A stretch of DNA of 64,000 bases from Trichobilharzia szidati (lineage: Eukaryota > Platyhelminthes > Trematoda > Strigeidida > Schistosomatidae), in assembly GCA_944472155.2 (NCBI GenBank), contig OX235279.1:178663868-178727867 (forward strand), in the 5' to 3' direction. The notes under the pieces are model-generated. The model did not search any database and was not told the DNA's origin. It saw nothing but the letters and a program-made list of their open reading frames with translations. Within the stretch, counting starts at the first letter, position 1. Every line of letters starts with the position of its first letter. The position numbers and the translations under genes were made by a program. Positions 14,408-24,590 of the stretch are shown in pieces.

Positions 14408-15312
14408 TTCATATGTTTTTTCGTAAACCATTCATCTTTGCAAATGATCTTAATTTAGCCTACCCTTTCCACTCTGATCACTTAGGTTACTTTCACAATG
14501 CTGTTCGGGAAGTACTAGGTCGGGTATCTTCGTGGTCCTCCACATGGAAACTAAAATTCAACCTTAAAAAATGTGGTTGGATCTGTTTCGTTGCACCCTC
14601 AATAAATATTAAACTGGTACTTGAATCCCTTGTCTTGCCTAAACTCCAAAGTGTTGTTGACCTAGGACTCAGTTACTCTAGTGACTTGACATTTTCTGAG
14701 CAAGTGGCGACACAGACGCGTAAATCGAGGATGCTTTTAGGATGCACACTCAGGAATTTCCACAACTACGAGGCGAAACTATTATTATATAAGACTTGTG
14801 TCAGACCACTACTTGAATAGTGTCCATTTATTCTCAGCAGCACTCGCGTAAGTGACAAACTTAAAATAGAAAGTGTCCAACGATACTTCACGTCTAAACT
14901 ACTAGGATTTGACTGCGAAAAGGACTACACATCAAGGTGTATAACTCTAGGTATCAAAGAACTCTGGATGAGACGACTGAGCATTAACCTAACATTCTGC
15001 CTAAAAATCTTGCATAAAATATCATTCTCAGACAGTAAGGAGATACGGTTCTCACCGGAAGGCTCTTACAACCTTCGTAACCAAACGTGCACAGTATCTA
15101 GGAAAAGCTGTAAGACAGCACTCCGTGCAAACTTCTTCATAGTCATGTACTCTAAGATCTGGAACAGTTTACCCCTAGAAATAAGGACCTGTCTCTCTAT
15201 TCTAACCTTCAAACGCTTGCTATATAAACTGCTTCATCCAAATGACTATGCCAATCACACCGCACCACTTATTTCTAAAACGCATGAGCTATTAGAACAC
15301 TATAACGCCTAG
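14408..15312 (+). pseudogene. 5'-truncated LINE reverse transcriptase, C-terminal part (CR1/Jockey group)
   Basis: One reading frame runs from the array junction to a TAG at 15310, interrupted only by an in-frame TAG at 14818-14820. It begins with FANDLNLAY, which corresponds to the RT catalytic block usually read F/YADDxxL. The second Asp region is altered (AND). Then come the thumb-like segment KLKFNLKKC and the CR1/Jockey-type C-terminal signature YKTCVRPLLE, followed after the stop by CPF and later IWNSLPLEIR. Endonuclease, ORF1 and most of the RT are missing. This is a dead 5'-truncated copy. The clade is judged from motif style only. Confidence 0.75.
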
Positions 15313-15916
15313 ACTCATCACTAAATATTATGACACTAAATAAACTTTAGGACTTCGCAAAAATACATGAAAAAACAACTAGATTATGGGTAGTGTTTAC
15401 TATACAATGATATACATTTATAAACATTTATATATACATAAAATATTAATGTTCTTTCCATATTTACATACTTTATCTCCCTGCTAATCTGCTGCTGAGC
15501 GTAATCTTCTATATACCTCCTGGTCGAGGTCGAACAACCCAACATCTAAACTGAAATGACCATTTAAGTCAATTCAAACTCAAATTCCATGAACGATCCG
15601 ATGCTACCATTTGAAAACGCTGGCCAACATTCTGTACAAGGAGTATTCTTGATCTGAAATAAAGAAGCAACTGGTTTTCAAACAGTTTTCAATGTATTAC
15701 TCAACTTACATATAAAGTCTACCATGCTGACACGAATGGCGCCAATGGATAGCTCTAGAATCGACCTCGGCCTCATTCCATGCAGTAAAACAATCTAACA
15801 TGACTTTATATAATTTTCGTATCAACGATCAAATTTCTTTCCTGTTATCTCAAAATAATACATCAATTAACTTTAACTCAAGGATGCTGTTCACAACAAA
15901 GTTATATAGGAGAATT
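15313..15916. other. AT-rich stretch with no supported gene
   Basis: The 3' flank of the LINE fragment. It is AT-rich with several short poly-A and TATA runs. I see no ORF with recognisable content, no tRNA-like head and no terminal repeat. Confidence 0.5.
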
Positions 15917-16018
15917 GACTTCAAGCTTTATTTTTCCCAGATATTTGTATTACATTCATCTGATGTCTGGGATTTTTGTTAATGCGAAGCCAGTATTTCT
16001 ATATCTCTTTATGTGTTA
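15917..16018 (+). repeat. Direct repeat flanking the transposase/DUF4806 region (left copy)
   Basis: About 100 bp starting GACTTCAAGCTTTAT, recurring in the same orientation at 19966-20068. There it lies in the 3' untranslated region of the DUF4806-like gene. Shared blocks include the start, a TATTTGTA block, GGAT(A)TTTTTGTTAA and TATTTCTATAT. The left copy is therefore probably the 3' remnant of a second, otherwise lost, copy of the same gene or transposon. Confidence 0.7.
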
Positions 16019-16221
16019 CACAGACAGACTATTTAGCAGACTGTTCCGACTGACTCTAATGTCAGAGAGAACAAACAAACTGTAAATTAGACATACATCG
16101 AAAGATGTGTAATTTATATAAAAACTTATCCATGCCTGTACAATTGGTATGTTCCTGCATAAACAGGAATAAATATATACTACTATATCTGTGCACGCCT
16201 ACAATCATTTCATCCCGATAA

Positions 16222-17814
16222 CTGTTTGATGTGTGCTCAGAATATATGTCTCTTAGGATTCTAGACTACTTGCATTCGGATTTTATTGGGACACTGGTCT
16301 CCAAAGATGTTGTCAGCACTGCATGTGTATGTCTGTGTTTGAAAGTGCCCTACAACAGGATTGATCTGCAGTTGAATGTTGACGGATTTTCCATCTCTAA
16401 TTCTTCTAACCAGCAGCTATGTCCCTTGTTAGGTAGAATTACGGAACCGCTCCTCATCAGTGTATTCCTGATAGGTATATACGGTGGTCCTATCAAACCG
16501 AGCAGTTATAAAGAGTTATGCAATGACTTAGTTTCTGAGCTAAATGATATATTAAGTCAAGGCACACACATTACCAGACTGAACAGGCACTTCCACGTTC
16601 GTTTGACAGCCGTCATCCGTGTTGCACCGGCTAGAGCGGACGTGAAATTTATAGTAGGTCATAATGCCAGCGCAGGCTGTGAAAAATGCACGGCTTCCGG
16701 AAGAAAACTTGTCGTCAGGATGACATTGGAAAATGGAAGTTTTCCATTTCGGACTGATGATAGCTTCTGTCAAAGGATGCAGTCAAGTCACCACCGTGGA
16801 CAGTGTGTTTACGAGGAATTAAACATTGATATGGTTAAGTGCTTCCCTCTTGACCCAATGCGCCTATTATATTTAGGGGTAGTGAGGAAGCTTAAAAGTC
16901 TCTGGCAAGACTTAGCTAAAAATAAGGAGATGCACATAAACCGGCCCATGCTTGGAAACATAGACGGGAAGGTATTAACTTGTGCTAGAATGACACCCCG
17001 GGACTTCCCGAGTAAATGTAGGGGGCCCTCCGAAGTCAGTCGGTGGAAGGCCACTGAACGTCGCATCTTCCTCCTGTACCTAGGACCTTTATTACTTAAA
17101 GACACTATGCCACCCGGAATATACTGCAACTTCCAGAGACTTAGTTTAGCAGTTTACCTCCTGTTTCACAGAAAGTTTCTTCGCAATTACTTGGAAGGTT
17201 GTAGAGATGAGTTGTTGAACTTTCTCAATGAGTTTGAAGTGATTCATGGCAGGTAACGCTTAGTTTATATTAATCATTGTCTGCAACACCTAGTAGAAGA
17301 TGTCCATGAAATGGGACCTTTAGAATCGATTTCGGTGTTCCCATTTGAATCCTATATGCAGACAATTAGGCGCTCTATACATTCTGACAATGTGGTAGCT
17401 AAGCAGGCGGCACAAAGATTTGCAGAAAAGGTATTTCACGACCGCAAATCAGGTGCACTGCACGAAAAGGTTCTAAATGAATGTGAAGTGGATGTAGATA
17501 GGCAAATAATTCACAACAGGCGTACAGTTATCACTTCATCTTCACCGGATAACTTAGTTATAGCCTGCGGTAAACCTGGTCTCATAACGCAGATACACAA
17601 GGAAGTACTAACATTCAGACCTTATATAGATGCTTGTGATTTCTTCAATCAGCCATTTAAGTCATCCCACATTGGGATATGGAAATGCTCCAAATTAAGC
17701 CCACACAAGCTAGAAATTCTGCCGTCAAATATTATTTGTAAGTGCTTCTGAATTCGTACAGACAAGTATGAAGTAGCAGTGCCATTGCCTCATACTTTTC
17801 CACAAAATGCTTAG
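16222..17814 (+). pseudogene. Tnp2-like (CACTA/EnSpm-type) transposase with two in-frame stops
   Basis: A single frame of about 530 codons resembles the animal Tnp2-like transposase found beside DUF4806 genes. Visible blocks are NVDGFSISNSS and CPLLGRI, a zinc-binding-like HNASAGCEKC, FPFRTDDSF, DMVKCFPLDPMRLLYLGV, RWKATERRIFLLYLGP, then YINHCLQHLVEDVHEMGPLE and FPFESYMQTIRRS. The frame is broken by TAA at 17254-17256 (between HGR and RLVYIN) and TGA at 17749-17751. Matching sequence continues in frame after each stop, up to TAG at 17812-17814. The open segment begins after a stop at 16219. The codon at 16231 is GTG and the first ATG is 16246, so the true N-terminus is missing or lies in an upstream exon. 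The superfamily name rests on motif recall. Confidence 0.75.
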
Positions 17815-17911
17815 ACTGATTGCGTCAACCGTCGACATTCCTGTATTCAATGACAAATAGACTAATGAGACTGTAAATTTTGTTTATATCATATTTACTT
17901 ATTTCTTTCAG

Positions 17912-19944
17912 AACGAAAAGAAGACTTACGCTGTGGTAACTAGACCTGGTAGACAAGAATTCCTTATAGTTGCAAGGAATTGGATGCTGTCGGATGACAT
18001 GTGCGTGTATCACAGCAAAGTAACGGATTCTGAAGTTGAAGAATGCATAAGGCCTTGACCGCATTGGCTCATAATTACCTGTCAGATGTTAGCAGAGCAA
18101 GGTAACTGTTTCGGTATTAACTACATACCCGTAATTAAACTCTTTTCTAGAAGTCAAGAGTACTTTGTCGACTGTCAGACGAATGCATAATATACTGTCC
18201 AATTCAGGTAATCTTGAGGAGACATTGCCCCTAACCAATGCCAAACGTCATAGATTCTCCTAATTGGTTAATGATAGAATACAGAGTGGAGACGAAGAAC
18301 TTCGCATCATACGTTTATGACTCAGCTGAACTGGAAGCAGTTGAGGCACAGAAAGTGTGTCGGCCATCTAAATACATTAACACCAATTTCATGGAAACTG
18401 TGATGGCCCCGACAGCCAAGTAGCGCATTCATTTCATATTCTTATTCCTTCAGCACTTCCAGTCCACAAATGCCAATAGCGATGTCGTCACCAATCACAG
18501 AGCCAATTAGGCAGACTAGGTATGTCATTTTTAATCACGGGTTACTTTGCAGTAAGGAAAACACTGATTCCAATGATAAAGTGGTTTCTGAGTTAAAGTC
18601 CCTTAAAGGAGAAGTACAGCTCCTTAAAGAGACAAAGCAGTCCTTTGATAAACTGCTAACGCAGTTGGTCTCATCAAATAGGTCGGGCGACGGCAATCGG
18701 GAAATCGTCCATTGACAATAGTGAACTAGAATTCCCCTTGTCGACTGAAGAAGAGTTTAACCAACTGGAAGCGTCATTGAAAAACCCAAAATTCGGGGAT
18801 TCATTCGTAAGTTTACAATCAACCTTCCATTACGTTTAGATGACGAAACTGTTTGGGAATTTATCGTTCAATCCACAGTCTTCGTTGAGACGAATGCTGA
18901 ATTACATATGGGAGCCTAAGCTATCAAGTCGCTTCACAGCGTGCGGAACACCGAAGAAGCTAGCCCCCACAAAGTGCTACTTCTATAAAGTTATAATGTG
19001 TAAGCTTGCTGTATTTAAATATTTCCTTCAGCCGTCATTGTCGGCAAGTTCGCTTCTGCTACAATGCCCGAGGACGAAGTAATTAAAATTTTGAAAGACA
19101 GTACCAAGGCATACTTCCATGCCTTACGTGATCGTGTAGAAAAAAGGGGGAGCCGGCCAAGAGTAAGTAAACAGTTTTTGTTAAGTTAAAGTTACTATAC
19201 TACAAATCGTTTCATTGTATGAATGTCAATCAACGAAATTCTGTTTTTATTTTTCACAGGTTGCTGTTGACAATAAGAAGACTGACCAGAGGATCTATGC
19301 TGTAAGTGACAATTTAATTAAACGAATGCAGTAAAAATACTCAAACTGAAGGTCTGTAGTGTACATTGAACCTTCGAACTTTTGTTTGAACGGACTCATC
19401 TGACCATTAGCACTACTTCCCTTTTCGATTCGTGGAACTTTTGTACGTTCTTGGTTCGCTCTCCCGTTGTACTTTCACCCAGCCCACTCTTCGAGCTTAC
19501 CACAGTCAAGACTGCAGATACGTGCGTAAACTCTTATTTGATAAGATATAAGAGGTTACGCACGTATCTGCAGTCTTGACTGTGGTAAGCTCGGAGAGTG
19601 GGCTGGGTGAAAGTACCACGGGATAGCGAACCAAGAACGTACAAGAGTTTCACGAATCGAAAAGGGAAGTAGTGCTAATGATCAGATGAGTCCGTTCATA
19701 CAAAAGTTCGAAGGTTCAATGTACACTACACGTCTTTCAGTGTGAGTATTTATATGTAAACGAATAGTTTGATTTGTACTCAATAATTAAGTAAATTTTC
19801 ATGGCTAAATAAACGCGTTTAATATATCATTATTATTATGTCAAATGTCTGTATGTGTCGACGTTGATTACCACCTTACTAACTTATTTTTTTCCTTTTC
19901 AGGATAGTTCAATGGATCTATTTGATGACGGAGAGCAGATGTAA
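17912..19944 (+). CDS. Multi-exon DUF4806-like gene beside the transposase (probably damaged)
   Basis: Exon candidates in order: 17912-~18058 (YAVVTRPGRQEFLIVARNW, typical of the N-terminal module of DUF4806 proteins), ~18202-18420 (WLMIEYRVETKNFASYVYDS), ~18466-18519, 18553-18806, 18840-18999, 19032-19162, 19260-19301 and 19903-19944 (ending DLFDDGEQM, TAA). The middle exons encode a charged coiled-coil-like stretch (NDKVVSELKSLKGEVQLLKE), then FPLSTEEEFNQLEASLK and SLRRMLNYIWEPKLSSRFTA, which match the DUF4806 layout. The last five exons join in frame. A one-base frameshift separates SSNR (about 18680) from the FPLS frame, and the joins of the first two exons are unclear. Together with the broken transposase this suggests a decayed two-gene transposon, though domestication of the DUF4806 gene cannot be excluded. 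Confidence 0.65.
18520..18552 (+). other. 33-nt micro-intron
   Basis: GTATGT donor after ACTAG and a CTTTGCAG acceptor. Removing it leaves the frame unchanged and joins ...PIRQT to SKENTDSND. Confidence 0.65.
18807..18839 (+). other. 33-nt micro-intron
   Basis: GTAAGT donor after GGGGATTCATTC and a TTTAG acceptor before ATGACG. Splicing is phase 0 and joins the two halves of the DUF4806-like domain. Read through unspliced, the same frame meets the stop TAG at the intron's last codon, so splicing is needed. Confidence 0.75.
19000..19031 (+). other. 32-nt micro-intron
   Basis: GTAAGC donor after ATAATGT and a CTTCAG acceptor. Splicing makes a Ser codon (T|CC) and joins KVIM to VIVGKFASATMPEDEV. 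Confidence 0.7.
19328..19756. mobile_element. 429-bp foldback element (Mutator-like MITE candidate) with 9-bp target duplication
   Basis: Two arms of about 200 bp are near-perfect inverted repeats. The left arm runs from ~19334 to ~19530 and the right arm from ~19553 to ~19751, with a loop of about 10-20 bp around 19540. Pairing is continuous through landmarks such as GTGTACATTGAACCTTCGAA, GCACTACTTCCCTTTTCGAT and GCAGATACGTGCGTAA. The element is flanked by identical 9-bp direct repeats TAAACGAAT (19319-19327 and 19757-19765). Very long inverted arms with a 9-bp duplication fit Mutator-like nonautonomous elements. It encodes nothing and sits in the 19302-19902 intron of the DUF4806-like gene. 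Confidence 0.85.
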
Positions 19945-19965
19945 AGCTGCATTCGGACTTCATAT

Positions 19966-20068
19966 GACTTCAAGCTTTATATTTTCCCAAGTATTTGTAA
20001 TCCATCCGAAACGTACTTGGATATTTTTGTTAACGCGAATACAATATTTCTATATTTATTGATGTGCT
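19966..20068 (+). repeat. Direct repeat flanking the transposase/DUF4806 region (right copy)
   Basis: Partner of 15917-16018. It begins 22 bp after the DUF4806-like stop codon, so it lies in that gene's 3' untranslated region. The two copies are about 80% alike with small indels. Confidence 0.7.
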
Positions 20069-20271
20069 CTATTGATGAAGCCTGTAAACTGGCGTCCCTC
20101 ATGTAAAAAATGAGAATATATCATAATTAATTGTGTGTATCATTTGTAAATCTAAATGTTTATTATTCCTAAAGAATTCATTTTCCGAATTAACTTTTTT
20201 CCCTTTAACCGATACACAAATTAAATATATTTATTTCCACAACCAACCTTTATTTGAATTGTAAGTTGTTT

Positions 20272-20480
20272 GAAGTAAAGAGAATAAGGGAAAAATGATG
20301 CGAGTTAAAGGGGGAAATTTTGCTGATTAGGGGGACAATATGCGTGTAAAAGGGGGAAGTTTTGCTGATTAAGGGAAAATCATGTAAAAAAGGGGGGACA
20401 ATGTGCGGTGTCTGGGGAAAAGGGGACAATTGTCGCATTGCCGAATCTTGTCTCCTATTTCTCTCAATGGAATGTCCCCT
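20272..20480 (+). repeat. G-rich short direct repeats, possible subterminal region of the transposon
   Basis: A unit of about 42 bp (core AAAGGGGGAA, TTTTGCTGATTA, AGGG) occurs at 20300-20341 and 20342-20382. A third, divergent piece carries AAGGGGGGACAATGTGCGG. The strings AAAGGGGACA and TGTCCCCTTT lie in inverted orientation at about 20418 and 20474. Runs of four to six Gs on one strand recur seven times in about 150 bp. CACTA-type elements often carry subterminal repeats, which would fit the neighbouring transposase. I could not identify element termini. Confidence 0.5.
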
Positions 20481-21091
20481 TTATTAACACGATTGTTCCC
20501 ATATTTGTAGGATTGGGATCCCACGGTGCAACCACTCCAGAGCCCTCCCCCTCGGTGTACTATAATGGAATCATATTAAAGCAAGTTCTAATACCCAAAA
20601 GGTGTATAGTATTCGTTCCGCGTGGTCAATTCTGCGGAATTACCTACCTCTACAATCACGATATTTGTTAATTTCTGGGATTAGTTCAGGGGTCTGTATA
20701 CGACAGCAATAAAAATTTACTTTGACGATACCCCACCCGCTCTACTAACAGCTTTCAGTGCTCTTAGCAGTGTAAGAAAGTTTTTCTTAGTTGGCCAAAG
20801 AAAGAGTAAGGGGAGTGATAAAGAAGAACAGCTAGAGTTTAAGAATTAACAAAATGTAATTGTAGAGCCTGGACGCTACCAGATAGTCTTAACTGTCTTA
20901 AGTAGAAGTATCGACGAAATATCTTTCTAAGCATTAACATAATATAGGAATACCAGGAAAGAACAAAGGAAATATACGATCCAAGATATTCAACATACTG
21001 CTTCGTCTCAACTTCAGTAACATCTATTATACATGAGTCATGGGAAGAACCAGATTCAGATTATAAGAATAGAAGGGTCTTGTTGCCTATG
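20481..21091. other. Noncoding stretch, partly 3' untranslated region of the CR1-type LINE
   Basis: No supported gene. The part nearest 21091 lies downstream of the LINE's stop codon on the minus strand and is probably its 3' region. Its end could not be placed because no terminal microsatellite is obvious. Confidence 0.4.
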
Positions 21092-22897
21092 TTAATCCTC
21101 GCGATATATATCTCTGCAGAGATCCAGTTTCTCTTTGAAAGCGTTCACCGATGGAGCTGTTACTACTGAATCAGGTAAGGAGTTCCAGTCGTTGACCACT
21201 GTGTGAGAGAATCTAAACTCCAAACGTATTTTATTCGACCTTGGTTTGAGCACCTTCTGGTGACCCCTGAAATGTATCCTAGAGGGGGAGAAAAGGTTTG
21301 AAAGCTCAATCCCTAAATCACCCTTGAATATACGGTAAGCCAAAATTAAGTCGCCTCTCCTCCTTCGGTATGATAATGGGAAGAGATTTAAATGCTCCAT
21401 CCTCTTATCATAAGGAAGGTGTGAGATGCCATTAACTAATTTTGTTCCTACCCTCTGTACTCTTTCCAGGGTATGTGCCTCCTTTTTGAAGCATGGACTC
21501 GCCGCTTGTATGCAGTACTCTAGATGAGGCCTGACATATGTTGCATAGAGTACTTGGAACATACCCTCGTCTAATCGTTTGAAAGCCCTTCGAAGTGCCC
21601 ATAGCATTCGAAAAGCCTTAGCTGCGGCTCGATTACAGTTCGCCGTTGTTTTTAAGTCATGGCTAATAATAATTCCTAAGTCCTTTTGTTCCTTAACATC
21701 TGCCAGTTCTGTGTCCCCCATGGAGTACGACGTGTAAGACTTCTGACCTAGGTGCATTACCGCGCTTTTCTTGGAATTAATTTCCAGACTCCAAAGGTTA
21801 GCCCATTCGGTTAATTTGTCTAGATCGTTTTGTAGTACCAACCTATCATCGCTACTATTTACGGTTTTCCATATCTTAATATCGTCCGCAAATAGTAAGG
21901 AAGATGACGTAAGAATTTTTGGCACTTCATTTACGTATAATAAGAATAGCAGGGGGCCAAGTACCGTTCCCTGAGGTACTCCACTTAGTACTGCTTTCTA
22001 CCCTGACAGTACACCATTAACCTTTACCTTCTGCCTCCTATCCATCAGGTAGTCACTAAACCACTCGCATAAGCGTTGGTCTAGTCCAAAATATTTAAGT
22101 TTACTAAGAAGACCTAAGTGGGATACCTTACCGAATGCTTTACTAAGATCGATAAATACAACGTCCAGTAGATGGTTTTTATCCCTGGCCTCGACCTAAT
22201 CTTCCCTAGCTAACAGTAAGTTTGTCAAGCAGGATCGTCCTGGTCGGAATCCATGCTGTTCCACTGCCAGTAAGCCATGTTTTTCCGTATGAGCTAAGAG
22301 CTGGTCCCTTATGAGTTTTTCTAACACCTTTGCCATAATACAGGTCAGACTTACAGGCCGGTAGTTAGATACTAACTGTCTATTCCCATCTTTGAAGATG
22401 GGGCTTATAAAAGCATCTTTCCAGTCTCTGGGTAACCTAGCCTGGGTCAGAAACATCGGAAAAATCTCCGTAAGTGGAGTGTATATTATATCCGCCAAGG
22501 AGCTTAGCAATCTAGGGTGAAGTCCGTCTGGTCCAGGTGATTTACCTGGCTCCAACTTAGACAGTAGTTTCAGAACCATTGCATCATCTACCACAATTAG
22601 GGGCATTTTAGGGGCTACACCAGTTACCTCGCTACACCCCGGGGTGGTATGATTAGGCGAAAAAACATCACAGAAATATTCGGAGAGCTTCTCAGCTTTT
22701 GTTTCGTCTGGTTCTGCAGCCTCTCTTGTGTTGCTAATGAGGGACGGTATGCCACTACTAGTTTTAGTCCTGCGTTTGATATACGAGAACAGTCTTTTTG
22801 GATAATGCACACAATCCAGTACTAACTGTCTCTCATACTCTATACGACTTTTGTCAATCTCAATCTTGCAAAGGTTTCGAAATTTGCGGTATTCTAC
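21092..22897 (-). pseudogene. CR1-type LINE reverse transcriptase, two in-frame stops
   Basis: One frame continuous with the endonuclease upstream. RT blocks in order: KSPGPDGLHPRLL, PLTEIF, SPIFKDGNRQLVSNYRPVSL, EQHGFRPGRSCLTNLLLA, VVFIDLSKAFGKVSH, LSGVPQGTVLGPLLFLLYVN, the catalytic SSLLFADDIKIW, a thumb region with SLEINSKKSAVMHLG, and the C-terminal YATYVRPHLEYC and WNSLPDSVV. Catalytic Asp residues are present. The frame is interrupted by TAG at 22196-22198 (before VEARDKNH) and TAG at 21998-22000 (before KAVLSG). Everything else matches a full-length CR1 RT, so the copy died recently. Confidence 0.9.
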
Positions 22898-23870
22898 TCA
22901 AAACTCATCCCTCCCAGTCACAGCAAACCGGTCCCATAAGTTCTTTCGTTTTCTTAGTAACCTCCTTATTTCATTACTAATCCAAGGTGGTTTATGAGAT
23001 AATTTTCGAGGCGTAGACCAGGGTACAAAGGGTGCAGTGACGCACTCTAGTGTATTCCTAAATCCTATCCAAGCCTCCTCGACAGTCTGGTGTGTGTTAA
23101 CAGACCAGTCAGCTAGGGTTGCTGCATTTCGGATTGCAGGTATATTCGCTTTCCAAACGTTTGGGCGAGCGCCTGTTGACCTATGTATGACGGCCTGTAT
23201 CCTGAACATAAAAGTAATAACTATGTGGTCACTACTGCCTAGTGGCGCCAGGCACCTAATGTTACCAACATCCTCCTTCTGGTGTGTTAGCACCAAGTCT
23301 AGAGTGGACGGATCATGTTCAGGATGGTATCGTGTTGGTGCATCCATATGCTGCACAAGTGCGCATTCAAGTACTGCCAGTATTAGTTCCCTATTGAAAC
23401 AATTGTACGAAGTAGCTGATGTTAATTCCTCCCAATTAATATGCGGGGCATTAAAATCACCTACTATTAGACACCTATTCTTTCTACTCCACGTCCTGAG
23501 GTGATTTATAACGAAATTGTCAGCTTGGCTGGTAGGGCTTCTATAAATAACCCCTATCGTTACAGTGCCTTTGTTCAAGTTAATGACACAACCTGCGGCT
23601 TCACAGGTGCCACTGTCATGAACTTCCGACAACGTCGACCTAATTTCTATGTCATCTCGAATGTATAGAGCGACCCCCCCACCTTTCCGGCTACTTACTC
23701 TGTCTGCTCTAATGCAGATGTACCCAGGAATAAGTGGAGTTAAGTCTACACCCATTAACAACCATGTTTCGGTGATAGCAATCACATCCGGCTGTAGTTC
23801 CTCAGTCAACACTCCTAGTTCAGGAAGCTTATTCCTTAGACTACAAGCGTTCGTGTAGCATACTGAGAGA
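22898..23870 (-). pseudogene. CR1-type LINE apurinic-like endonuclease domain
   Basis: Same frame as the RT, separated by TGA at 22898-22900. The segment SVCYTNACSLRNKLPELG precedes the annotated Met at 23812. Catalytic motifs: ITETWL (Glu), KGGGVALYIRDD, GVIYRSP, the IVGDFNAPHINWEE block (Asp, Asn) and SDHIVITF (Asp-His pair). This is the APE-type endonuclease that nicks target DNA in non-LTR retrotransposition. The linker to the RT ends in PWISNEIRRLLRKRKNLWDR. Confidence 0.88.
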
Positions 23871-23871
23871 C

Positions 23872-24275
23872 CTATGTGTTCACTCGACTTATGAACAGAG
23901 GTCTGGGTAACATAGGTTTCCGAGACCTCACTACCCGAAAGCCCAACAGTTTGAGGTCTTTTTCACCCTTTTCTAATCGGGCCTTTAATTCAGCCACAGC
24001 TTCTCTTCTCCTAATTCTATCTTCCAAAGGCCAGTCTGGCCTAATTCTCATTTTTTTATTTTTGATCTTGAATGCGTTGTTGAGAGTAATATTTTTCTCC
24101 ATCTCGTTCCCCAGTACTACCTTCAGAAGTCGTGGGGAACTTTCCGTTGCATCGGCGATTCGTTTACCAATTCTGATAACTTTCCTTATGTGAACACCAT
24201 TTGTTTTTTCCGGAAGTATTTCACGGATGATGGAGCTAACTATTTCGAGATCCTCAGCATGTCGAGCAGCTGGAT
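23872..24275 (-). pseudogene. CR1-type LINE ORF1-like/N-terminal segment
   Basis: Another frame directly upstream of the endonuclease, reading EIVSSIIREILPEKTNG, VIRIGKRIADATESSPRLL and KMRIRPDWPLEDRIRRREAV, then an Ala/Glu/Lys-rich helix. The pattern IGKR...PRLLKVVL followed by IRPDxxxEDRxRR is typical of LINE ORF1 RNA-binding C-termini. It ends RPLFISRVNT, TGA, overlapping the endonuclease frame. Upstream it is cut off by TGA near 24276, and a different LINE fragment follows. Confidence 0.65.
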
Positions 24276-24282
24276 CTAATCA

Positions 24283-24590
24283 CGCATTTGTCTGAAACTC
24301 AAATTAACAATCTGATATTTGAAGGGATTTAGCTTAAGATGGTTTCTGAATAGAAGCCATTCATTTAGGAACGGTTTGACTGAAATGTGACTAACATGGA
24401 AACAGCCAGACGGATTGTCTGCATACTTAACAAAATTGGCTTCATCAGAATGAGGCTAGTCATGTAAGAAGAAATAAAACAGCGAAGGAGAGAGAACAGC
24501 ATCTTGAGGAACTTCAGCCACAGTAAGCAAAGCAGTCGAATACTTCTCATTATACACCATGTACTGCTTCATATATCAGAAAAGTAAGAT
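24283..24590 (-). pseudogene. Fragment of a second LINE reverse transcriptase
   Basis: On the minus strand one frame reads VPQDAVLSPSLFYFFLHD, stop, PHSDEANFVKYADNPSGC. This lines up with the RT motif VPQGxVLSPLLF...YADD. The QG is now QD and the second catalytic Asp is Asn, so it is inactive. It abuts the 5' end of the CR1-type element. Confidence 0.65.

Noticed and set aside
16231..16248. Start codon of the transposase at 16231
   Set aside because: The codon there is GTG; the first ATG is 16246, and the family normally has more N-terminal sequence.
17738..17912. Intron joining transposase and DUF4806 gene (GTAAGT at 17738, AG at 17911)
   Set aside because: The join would create a TAA at the junction, and coding matching the transposase C-terminus continues through the supposed donor.
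20272..20430. Stable G-quadruplex
   Set aside because: The G runs are separated by loops of mostly 15 or more bases, so stability is doubtful without a measurement.
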